Source: Whitmania pigra
Lineage: Eukaryota > Annelida > Clitellata > Hirudinida > Haemopidae
Reading direction: 5' to 3'
Assembly (NCBI GenBank): GCA_021613335.1
Contig: JAJTWR010000103.1
Location: 1-64,000 of the forward strand
Length of the DNA: 64,000 bases
Positions 1-10,033 of this stretch are shown in pieces (the first letter of the stretch is position 1; every line of letters begins with the position of its first letter). The translations under genes and the position numbers were made by a program. The notes under the pieces were generated by a model. It was not told where the DNA came from. It made no database searches and saw only the letters and a program-made list of their open reading frames with translations.

Positions 1-720
1 AAGTTTTTCTCTAGTGCAACATAAATATTTAATTTATTCCCCATTTTCTATACTTTTGATATTTTCATATCTGTCAAGACGACATCCAAAGTTATGTTAG
101 AAAACGTGAAGGAATGCAGATGTAATTTTAAATAAAGTGTTCATTTATTGAAATCTTAGAAATCTGATGATTAGTGATTCAATGTATTTATTAAGCGAAT
201 ATTTTATGATTCACGATTTCAAAATATGTGACTATATGAACATATGACATTTTAAATTTGCTATTTTTGAATTTAAATAATTTGAAAACAAAATTCGTGT
301 AATCAATAAAATTTTCTCGCTTTGTTTTTGTCTTGATACTATAAATAAGACTAGCAGCAACAAAACTGATTAAAGGATTAAAACATTAACAAATTAATGT
401 GGTTTACGTTTACAATTTTTATTGTCTTGATTTTCGGAGACAATGAATGTCTTGAAAGCACAGATAATAAAGTCAAATAATAGTACTCTGGACAAACTTA
501 TGTAGCATTTCAGTTCATGCCTGAAAACCGGTTTCGTTAGGTAGATATTTTTTTTGACCCTGAGATTTATTGATCGTCATAGAAAAGGCAATTGCGGGAC
601 TGAGGCGAGTTGAAAAAGCTGAGCACTGGATTGATGAAAGAATGTTTCTTGTTTTAGGTGCGTTCTAAGCTATGAACGACTGAACTGCTGTCGATTAAAT
701 ATGATGTAAAGCTAAACTTA
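1..720 (+). repeat. Upstream segment of lectin copy 1, duplicated at 49978-50620
   Basis: Near-identical to 49978-50620: both begin with AGTTTTTCTCTAGTGCAACA and run colinearly with small indels to a stretch reading GATGTAAAGCTAAACTT or close to it. In both places the segment lies upstream of a PAN/F-type-lectin copy (copy 1 here, copy 3 there), so it belongs to the duplicated gene unit. A shorter related stretch (GCGTTCTAAGC...GATGTAAAGCTAAA) lies before copy 2 near 44735-44795. No coding potential was seen. Confidence 0.85.
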
Positions 721-742
721 ATATATAATAATAATAATAATA

Positions 743-788
<46 letters not shown>

Positions 789-809
789 TTTAATATATAT
801 ATATTATAT

Positions 810-862
<53 letters not shown>

Positions 863-865
863 GTT
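721..865. repeat. (TAA)n and (TA)n microsatellites
   Basis: A run of TAA/ATA triplets (about 726-790) is followed by a (TA)n tract (about 795-858). It sits between the duplicated upstream segment and the hAT insertion, where copy 3 carries a LINE fragment instead. Confidence 0.9.
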
Positions 866-905
866 ATTATATTACATAATTATATTTCTTCCAATCATTA
901 ACGCC

Positions 906-2124
906 CAGGGGCGCAACCAGCGAAAAATGCTGGGGGGGCTCAAGTTTAGAAAAGCCTTTTTGAAACTGTTCAAATCAATACTACTAGTTTTAATTAATAA
1001 AGAATTAAAGATAGAACTGATTATTATTATAAGTTTTTATTTATAAGTCTGCAGTCTTTTTTTGTATCTTTAATAATTTATTAATGAGCTTGACTATCTT
1101 CTGTTTCAAAGTTTCAAGCCAGTTAAAGCAACTGCAAAAAAAAAGTTTATGATATGTTTAAAATTGTAATATGATATGATTGATATCCTAAACATTTCAC
1201 CTAATCTAAATTATGTATAAAATTAAGATCCTAAACAGTTTAAAACAATTTTGAAATGTTGTAGTCTAAATTACATTTTGATGTGTTTACAGTTACAAAA
1301 TAATTTTTCGATCAATCTGTGAAAATCTGTTCACCATTTTATTTACTGGAAGAAGTGCAGTAGTTGTTTTGTTCACAGATATTCTCAATAAACTTTGCAA
1401 ACGACAGGCAGACAGAGTCGTCCCGAGATGACTTTTATTAAGGCGAAGTTTAGAAAATGCCCTTTCTGCATCTGATGACGTAAATGTCTGAGTAAGAGCA
1501 ACATCGAGCATATGCAACTCGGGCTGAATGCTTGTGGCACAGAAAAGATCTTGTAGTTCGATACACGCATTGGGGTCAGACTGATCAGCACGTAAACTTG
1601 TCGATGTGAATTGGAGCTGTCTTTGCACAGTTTCAGCGTCTTTTCCATGAAGGTTGCAGAATTCCGAAAGCTCGGGAGTCATTGTGCCATTCTGCAAAGC
1701 ATCAAGAGCAGCCAAGGCAGGGTTGTCAAAACGACATTATCTGATCATCAGATAACCAGCGAAAAATGCTGGGGGGGGGGGAGCTCAAGTTTAGACAAGG
1801 GACGAAAGCCCGACGCAGTCGAAAAATTTTTGAAACTGTTTAAATCAAAACTACCAATTATAATTAATAAAGAATTAAAAATAGAACAGATTAATATTAT
1901 TATGAGTTTGCCTATCTCTGGTCTACAGTCTTATTTTGTATCTTTAATAATTTATTAATGAGTTTGACTATCTTCTGTCTCAAAGTTTCAAACCAGTTAA
2001 ATCCCCTTACCCCCCCCCCCCCCACCAAAACAAAACTGATCGGATTTGGAAAAATTGCAGGGTCTCTCCTATTAGGCCTGGGGGGGGCGCAAGCCCCCCC
2101 TGCCCCCCCCTAGTTGCGCCACTG
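906..2124 (-). mobile_element. hAT DNA transposon, internally deleted, with target-site duplication
   Basis: Left end CAGGGGCGCAACCAG matches the reverse complement of the right end, CAGTGGCGCAACTAG, with two mismatches, and TTAACGCC is repeated directly at 898-905 and 2125-2132. Short CAG...GGCGCAAC termini with an 8-bp target duplication are typical of hAT elements. The flanks rejoin into a sequence (CCAATCA...GCCCAAGTTTTGAGC) that resembles the uninterrupted promoter block at 2207-2250 and 51510-51550, giving a reconstructed empty site. Inside, a roughly 220-bp segment (about 911-1128) recurs in direct orientation (about 1752-2003) on either side of a transposase remnant, so this copy is rearranged and not autonomous. 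G and C homopolymers near the ends are further slippage marks. Confidence 0.88.
1293..1715 (-). pseudogene. hAT transposase C-terminal (dimerisation) fragment
   Basis: The reading frame contains SSDAERAFSKLRLNKSHLGT followed by RLQSLLRISVN. This fits the hAT-family C-terminal dimerisation signature (S-x-A-E-R-x-F-S-x-L-x-x-x-K-x-x-L-R-x-x-M, then RL-x-x-L-x-x-L-x-I) found in TTF/ZMYM1-like transposases. Only about 140 residues remain and the catalytic DDE core is absent, so it cannot be functional. It lies antisense inside the 906-2124 element, with its C terminus toward the left end. Confidence 0.8.
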
Positions 2125-2206
2125 TTAACGCCCAAGTTTTGAGCATTATGCTTCCACATTCGGACATATATATATATTTATAAATATTCATTAAAAATAT
2201 TTGTTC

Positions 2207-2483
2207 CAATCAATACCGCCTAAGTTTTGAGCATTATGCTTCCACATTCGGAATGCGGACATGAATAGAAACTATTGACGCTGGCGTGACTGTTATTCAA
2301 AAATAAAAGTTGTTGAAAATCCATTGTTTGCTTCATTCGCCTCCAAATCGACGTTGTCTTTTTAAAAACTTTCAATACATTCCTTCCAAGATATAAATGT
2401 CTCAGAACATTAAGGCGCCATATATATATATTTTTATATTTTATAAATATTTTAAGGCTATTTTACATTTTTACATTTATAAA
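2207..2483 (+). promoter_or_regulatory. Promoter block of lectin copy 1
   Basis: This region is conserved before all six copies: a block starting TTCCAATCAATACCGCC, the motif GAGCATTATGCTTCCACATT, a CCATTGTTTGCTTC block, then a TATA-like box (TATAAATG, 2392-2399), a GTCT(C/G)AGAACATTAAGG stretch that is probably the start region, and the ATG about 85 bp after the TATA. The TATA of copy 1 has drifted from the TATAAAAG of copies 3-6. Confidence 0.65.
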
Positions 2484-4194
2484 ATGATTTCAAGCAGATT
2501 ATTAATAACTTTACTCGGTTGCAACCTCATGAATATTTCAGAATGTAATATCAGAAGCACATTTCAGATGACACTCGATTGTTACGGCAAACCAGGATGT
2601 GCTTTGGACCTTCCATCTTCAATTGAAACAGGAGTAAAAACCAAAAGCTGTTGTGCAGTGATTTGCAAGGATCAGATGAAATGCACGAGCTTCAACTACT
2701 TGGAAAATAACAAAACATGTCAGTTGTTTCGCTTCCTTCCCTTCAAGATAAGATTAATAAAATACGCATTTATTTTTACTAAATTAAATAAATTATTAAT
2801 TTTTAATTTCAGCAAATGGAAATCTTGCCGTAAAAAGACAAACATGTCAGAGTTTTAGTTTGATTTGCAGATTTTGACAAAGTGGTACTTTTGAAAAGTT
2901 CTATCGATATAAATAAATGAAATAAACTGAAAAAAGTTACATTGTTACATTGATGTCTTCTTTGTAGATGCCTTCAAGGATCGTCTTGCCAAGTACACTT
3001 AGTTTTACAGTAAATTATTTACTTAAGAAGAAAAAAAGATTAATAAAATACTCATTTACTTTAAAGAACATTTTTAATAAATTAAATAAATTATTAATTT
3101 CAAATTTCAACAAACGGAAATTTTGCTTTAAAAAGACAAACATGTCAGAGTTCAACAATTGAAGTTCCTTTGCTATCGTCATGGCTGGCAGTGGATGGTT
3201 TGCATGGAACTATTAGTGGTCGACAATGTGCTCATACTAAGGATCCTAACGGAGGAGAAAACTGGTTCATGGTGGATTTGAGGCAAACTGTTGGCGTCAG
3301 TCGCGTCCGCGTTTTGACGTTTGCAACAACTTGTAGGTTTTGTAGTTAATTATTCATTTGATTAAAATACGTTGCATAACTGAGATAATTTGGCTGGTTA
3401 CTGTTAATTCATCCATAAGAGTTTAAGTGCCCCAAAAATAGTTCTGAATTTATTTGTGTCTCAAGTATAAAGTAATTTTTATAATGAATTAGGACACACA
3501 GGCTTTCGAAAAGTAATCGAAATTACGGATATTAAAATTAAATAGCTAAATATCATTAGGCGTCAGACTCGTCCGAGTTTTGACGTTTACCTCAAATCAT
3601 AGGTTTTTAGATGTGGTTCTTCATTGATTAACTAAGATTATTTAGATCAAATTGGTCTGTTATTGTTAATGTTAAAACATTTATAGAAATTGAAATGCGT
3701 CATAAAGTTATTTTATGAGCTGTGAATGTATTTGTGTTTAAGGTATAAAGTAATTTCTACGATGAATTAGAACATTCACAGTTCATGCCATCGAAATATA
3801 AACGCAAATTAATATAAAGCATAAATTTCGGTAAACATTTTAATTGAAAAAATAACCTGCTAATTATCATTAGTGAAGAAATTACAAAAATGTATTTATA
3901 AAAAATTTAGCATTTATTTTTAAAATACAAAAATTCAAATTTTAAGCTAATCAACTTGTGAGATACCTCAACCTGACCATTGGTCTCACCAATGATTCTT
4001 GGCTCGTAAAGAGACCAGTAAGAAACACCTATTCTTTGTATGGAATCTACCCTAAAATACCAAGTTCTGGTTTCTGGATTGAAGTCAATTGTTCTACCAA
4101 AGGAGCACGACCAGTGAGATACGTCATTGTCCAACAAACTCCAGTCAAGTCGTCCATTGGACAGATGTGTCTGTGTGAAGTTCAGGTCTTTTAA
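2484..4194 (+). pseudogene. PAN/F-type lectin family, copy 1 (shuffled mosaic, likely pseudogene)
   Basis: Exon 1 starts at 2484 and encodes a signal peptide and the PAN/apple cysteines. The end of exon 1 (in other copies KIMSYPKCYNYY plus the GTGAGT donor) is replaced at about 2748-2853 by a second copy of intron-2/exon-3 sequence (compare 3037-3151), giving a short reading frame that stops at 2858. Exon 2 would be 2968-2992. The acceptor before exon 3 (3111-3332) reads AA where other copies have AG. Exon 3 and exon 4 (3947-4194) are otherwise open and match the family F-type lectin domain. Intron 3 holds an extra stray piece of the exon-3 3' end at about 3556-3600. The parts are recognisable, but two splice sites are gone, so a full-length protein is unlikely. 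A truncated PAN-only product remains possible. Confidence 0.8.
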
Positions 4195-4830
4195 AGATTT
4201 TGAAAGTTGAAGATTGAAGTTGAATCGATTTTCTTGGAAGTTCCAAACTGACATTTATGTGAATCGGTTGTGAGATACAAAAATCTCGGCAAATCTTTTA
4301 AACTAATTCTCAGTTTTGTTGTAAGGTTTAGTTGATGAATTTCTTACAATTACCTTCATTCACCATATATTCTGTTGTTATAATCTTTATAATTATAATC
4401 ATAATCGTCATCATCATTTTGCAGATTATTGATTCATCCATGTTTCCTCCTTCGTGCATGAATAAGATGTCATTTTGCATCAGTTGAGCAACAACTTTTA
4501 TTCGGATGTTATGATTTTGTGATTTAGATTTCTTTGTTTTTTCCTTTCGCAGTGGCTTTCAAAAGTTAAGTAAACTTCAGTAATGCCAAATCATTTCCAA
4601 TGTGTTTAATAAAGCAGTTAATCAAAAATAATAACAACTAATGAAACTATTGCATTGATATTTAATTATTACAAATTTGTTTAAAACATTATAGAAGAAC
4701 CCATTCTTAGTTAAACAGTATTTTAAGCTTTTAAAACAAAATATGTTACCATACACCTCTGATGAGACAATTATTGGCCCAAAATATTGTTTTTATTATT
4801 ATTATTATTATTATTATTAATATTATTATT
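4195..4830. other. 3' flank of lectin copy 1
   Basis: It carries the conserved 3' flank also seen after copy 2 (GATTATTGATT..CCATGT.TCCTCCTTCGTGCA at about 4425-4460, compare 46175-46210) and ends in a short (TTA)n run at 4793-4820. No gene was seen. Confidence 0.6.
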
Positions 4831-5045
4831 AAAGAGGACGCACAAAAAACACTTTCAATAATTCATGACAATATTTCGAAAATTTATTTAACCATTTCAA
4901 TACTTCTATTCGAACTCAAAATATTTATATTATGGTCCTTGGGTGATCCCTGACCCGTATGAGGACTTTAAATATTCGGGTGATGTTTTTTTTTTGATGA
5001 TGGTTCTAGAAAGTGTCAGAGGGCTAAATAAAATCTTTGAAAAGT
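4831..5045 (+). repeat. Dispersed repeat, inverted copy of 55300-55530
   Basis: About 215 bp are nearly identical to the reverse complement of about 55300-55530. Both encode a frame ending in FKIFILWSLGDP or FELKIFILWSLGDP, followed by a homopolymer-containing tail with AATAAAATCTTT. The AATAAA motif and the proximity of the second copy to a LINE RNase H fragment suggest the 3' end of a retroelement. The family is not identified. Confidence 0.6.
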
Positions 5046-7274
5046 ATTAGTATTGTTATTACCAACTTTGTCATGCGTCTAGAACTATTCCTAAGAAGGT
5101 GGCCATTGGAGACAAGGAGATTTGCTCATTTCATGCCAAGTCTGATGTTGGCCTCGCTCCTCTTGATCGCAGTCATAAAAATAAATAACATGGTTGATAG
5201 CTAATTCTAAAGCTGAAGTTTCACTTTAAGTACATTCTTCCACAGAAACACTTTTACTTTAATTGCTAGGCGGGAACTGAAACTCGCCCAAATTGATTGA
5301 TGCGGTCATTCAGTGCAAAGCCGCAGCTATCATATTTTTGTCTCAGCCCTATTTAATAATAAATTATTAGTTACATTAATAATTATTGATAGTAATTAAT
5401 AACAATATTCGTTATGAAATTAAAAGGTTAAGAAATGAACAACGACCGTATTCTGTTTATTGTCAAAATATTTTCACACACGGGTTCAAAAACTGGTTAA
5501 TGTTGAAACGTTGTTTACAAAAAAAGATATCTGAATCGAAACGCCAGCAATTCTGGCGACATGGAACAAATACTTCCGCATTTAAACATTTTTTTAATAC
5601 GTGAATTTGTTATCACATAAAACCTTTTTCCAAACTAAAAATTTTAACAATCATTAAAAAAATGCTGATAATAATAATTATTCTGGAAATATGATTACAG
5701 AAGCAAGCGAAACGTGTTGATAAATTATAATATTAAAATGAGCAAGTATTGGTGCCATTTATAAGCATATTTAGCCTATGAACATTTTTGAGGCAAAAGA
5801 GAAATTTGGACAATGGAAGCCAAAAGCCGGAATTCAAGTCAACTGACAGCCAATCAATCAACAACTAGCCCAATCACCAACCAATCAACAATCGATCCAC
5901 TAATTAGCTAATAAATTAACTAACAACCTCCTAATACAACCCCAAGTTAATAGGACTCTGATAAAGTAGTTAACAAATAGTTAGAATAGTGACAATATAC
6001 AAACAAAGTTTTCTATAATCTGTTCAACTGTATTCATCGTGGGGTAGGGTTATATAAGAAACATGACCTCTTTTCTTAACTAGGTCACCAATCTGATTAG
6101 GAGCCAAACCAAGCTAATCAGTCTTTGTCAGACCATAAACGCTAATATGAAATGTTAAAAATCTATGGATCTGTGTATGTATATATATGTGATTACTATA
6201 TATATATATATATATATGTATGTATATACACAGAGTCCATGATAATCAAAAGAACACTCCAATCAAAAGACGGATAAAACTGAAGCCCCTCCCATCAACG
6301 ATCGCTTGCCAATCAGAACCAAGCGCTGAGGTTGAATTGAGCCCTCAAGCGACAAAATCAATTAAAAACAGAAATATATTGACATCCGTCCAAATTTGAA
6401 ATTTAAACAACTCGGCCCAAACGCAGCAAGAATGCAGAGCTTGATACCGAAGCTTTCTGCTGAGCTTTTGTGCTTTATGGAATACAAAAAATAAATCTAA
6501 TTAATTTAAAAAATAAAACAACAACATAAAAACATAGACAAGCAATCCAACCGTAATGATTATGATGAAGGTTTGGAATCTGTTGATAAATGCATCACTT
6601 TAAAATTAGCAAAGACAAAAGCTAAAATTATCCCAGATGGACCAACATTGAGCATGTAAGAACAATATTTCAATAAAATAAAATACAACTAACAATAATA
6701 GCAACAACAACAACAACAACAACAATAATAATAATAATAATAATAAATAATAATAAATTTTAAGATTAACATCATTTAAACATTTAATCGTAATCAAAAT
6801 CAAAAATAAATGCTTAAAAGGAATGCGAATATTATTATTTTATTTGTTAAAATTTGAAATGGCTCCTCCCCTGACAAATAAAAATGATGAACACCTCAAT
6901 CAACAAATGACAATGCCAAAATCATTGCCTTCATGGATATACATAAAACCATCACATCTTTACAGTTATATATAATATTATTATACATTAATCAGTTAAA
7001 TTAGTTAAATATTAGATTAGTCATCACAATCGTCTTAATAGATGAATCTGAATATAAGCACCTCCCATTCCTAATTGGCTCACTGTTGCCAGACATTGAT
7101 TGACGTCGATGATTCAAATAATTAATTCAGGAGTGTTGAAAAACTGAAAGATCATTCAAAATCGAGAGCAAGACGACAGAATAAAATTTATTCGTGTGAC
7201 TTTACATATACGCATCTAAAATTAATCACCACAATATTCATGCAACACTAATTATTCATTTAAATACACAAATT

Positions 7275-7315
<41 letters not shown>

Positions 7316-7439
7316 GTGGTGCAATTGGACACTCAAGCAAGCTCAGAAATCCCTTTCAAGTCAAGCACCAGTGACAAGGACTCAGGCATGGGGAAATCAC
7401 AAGTTAACATAAATTATGATAACAAGCCGATTAAGATTG
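5046..7439. other. Intergenic region or 3' region of the cysteine string protein gene
   Basis: No convincing gene. It holds (TA)n at 6178-6230, a CAA/TAA run at 6700-6750 that gives a spurious poly-Leu frame, and (AAT)n at 7276-7312. Short open frames, for example 5386-5604, have no recognisable domain. Part may be 3' UTR of the minus-strand gene ending at 7440. Confidence 0.5.
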
Positions 7440-9915
7440 TTAAGATTGTCCTAAATGGATGGAGTTCTTTTGGTCAGAGCCGTAGAGGGCAGAGTTATCG
7501 TTGGCATTGATCTTTGAGGTTTCCGTCGGCTGGGAGGTCACGACAATCGGGTCGCCAGAGCCTACCGAGGCTCCTCCCTCTTCATCCTGTGATTGACAGG
7601 ATTAATGATGAATATTATTACCATTAATAAGGTTGTTGCGACTAAGGTGATGACAATGATATTACGTTATTAATGATGGAGGTCACGAGATAATGTAGCT
7701 TAAAAAATAGATTATCAGTTGCTAGAATTTAAATTTTTAAAAAAATATGATGAAATGCAGTGATGTGTTACTGCCGCTCTATGTGAAATTGCTTTTTGTG
7801 GAGTCAGTAATCAAAACTCAACGTGATTTAAAACTATCTCTTAACTAATTTTTGTAACATCAACAACATCAACCTTATTTATTTATTTGATTAGAGTCAG
7901 TTTCATAACAACAATAACAACAACAATTTAAATAACTAATAAAACACCAAAAGCAAAGGGTGCCACTCTTTTGTTAAGAATGGTGGCTCCTAAAAGGCCT
8001 GCCATGGAAAATGTCTCTTGACTATTAACAATGCCATTAATAATTAATATTAATTAATAATTAATACTATTAATACAACATTCTTATCAGTTAACTATTT
8101 TAATATATTACAATTTTGAATTTATCAATTAACTATAATTAATACATTGCAATTACTAATTTATCAATTAACTGTTATTAATATATTACAATTATCAATT
8201 TATCAATCAACTATTATTAATATTACATATTAACAATTAATCAACTATTTTGTGAAAGATAAACTTTATGAGCAATTAAAGAACCGATAACACATACGTT
8301 TACGTGCATCTACAATCGACTTACGTACGCTTTTTTTGCGTGGTTTGCGTTCGCATGCCTGCATCGTTTGACAAAAAATGGTTTAATAACACCAGATGGT
8401 CGTTGCAAACATGTTTTGTTTGGTATCATGATATTTACCCCAGTAATGTAATTAGTGATATCAGTTATGGAAAATAATATTACTATTATAATTATAAATA
8501 ATAATTTTGTTAATATTAATATTATCATTATTATTGTTGCCATTTTCATCATTATAATTATTGTTATTACTGTTATTACTATTGTTAACTTTATTATTAA
8601 TACTATTATTTATGTAGTGGTATTAGTAATGCTAGTAACATTGGTGTTATTATTAGTGATAATGGTGCTTTAGATGATACATACCCCCACCATGTGTTAT
8701 AATGATTTATATCACATGTTATCACCATTACCATGTGTTATAATGATTTATATCACATGTTATCACCATTACCATGTGTTATAATGATTTATATCACATG
8801 TTATCACCATTACCATGTGTTATAATGATTTATATCACATGTTATCACCATTACCATGTGTTGTAATGATTTATATCACATGTTATCACCACCACCATGT
8901 GTTATAATAATTTATATCACATGTTATCACCATTACCATGTGTTGTAATGATTTATATCACATGTTATCACCACCACCATGTCTTGTAATGATTTATATC
9001 ACATGTTATCACCATTACCATGTGTTGTAATGATTTACATCACATGTTATCACCATTACCATGTTTGTAATGATTTATATCACATGTTATCACCATTACC
9101 ATGTGTTGTAATGATTTATATCACATGTTATCACCATTACCATGTGTTATAATGATTTATATCACATGTTATCACCATTACCATGTGTTGTAATGATTAT
9201 ATCACATGTTATCACCATTACCATGTGTTGTAATGATTTATATCACATGTTATCACCACCACCATGTGTTATAATGATTTATCACATGTTATCACCACCA
9301 CCATGTGTTATAATGATTTATATCACATGTTATCACCATTACCATGTGTTGTAATGATTTATATCACATGTTATCACCACCACCATGTCTTGTAATGATT
9401 TATATCACATGTTATCACCATTACCATGTGTTGTAATGATTTACATCACATGTTATCACCATTACCATGTGTTGTAATGATTTATATCACATGTTATCAC
9501 CATTACCATGTGTTGTAATGATTTATATCACATGTTATCACCATTACCATGTGTTATAATGATTTATATCACATGTTATCACCATTACCATGTGTTATAA
9601 TGATCTATATCACATGTTATCACCACCACCATCAAAGGCAAAGACACCACTGCTGTCATTATCGAATTATTCAGCTCAGCATTATCAGCTGTAGCATTAA
9701 TTATTATCATCATCATCACCATCAACATCATATTAGCATCATTATCATCAGCGACTATCACCACCACAAAATATCATCACCGTTACTAACAATTTCTAAT
9801 AATAATTTATAACCACCACCAATTATTATCACCATTACCATCACCGATCACCACTATCATTACCATCACCAACTGTCAACATCACCACTGTACTATTGCC
9901 ACTACCGCTACCGCC

Positions 9916-9994
<79 letters not shown>

Positions 9995-10002
9995 CCATCA
10001 CC

Positions 10003-10033
<31 letters not shown>

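Noticed and set aside
6606..6803. Poly-Leu membrane-like protein on the minus strand
   Set aside because: Generated by CAA/TAA triplets; no start context, no flanking coding sequence.
8691..9631. CRISPR-like array
   Set aside because: The units are directly adjacent without unique spacers, and the genome is eukaryotic; it is a minisatellite.
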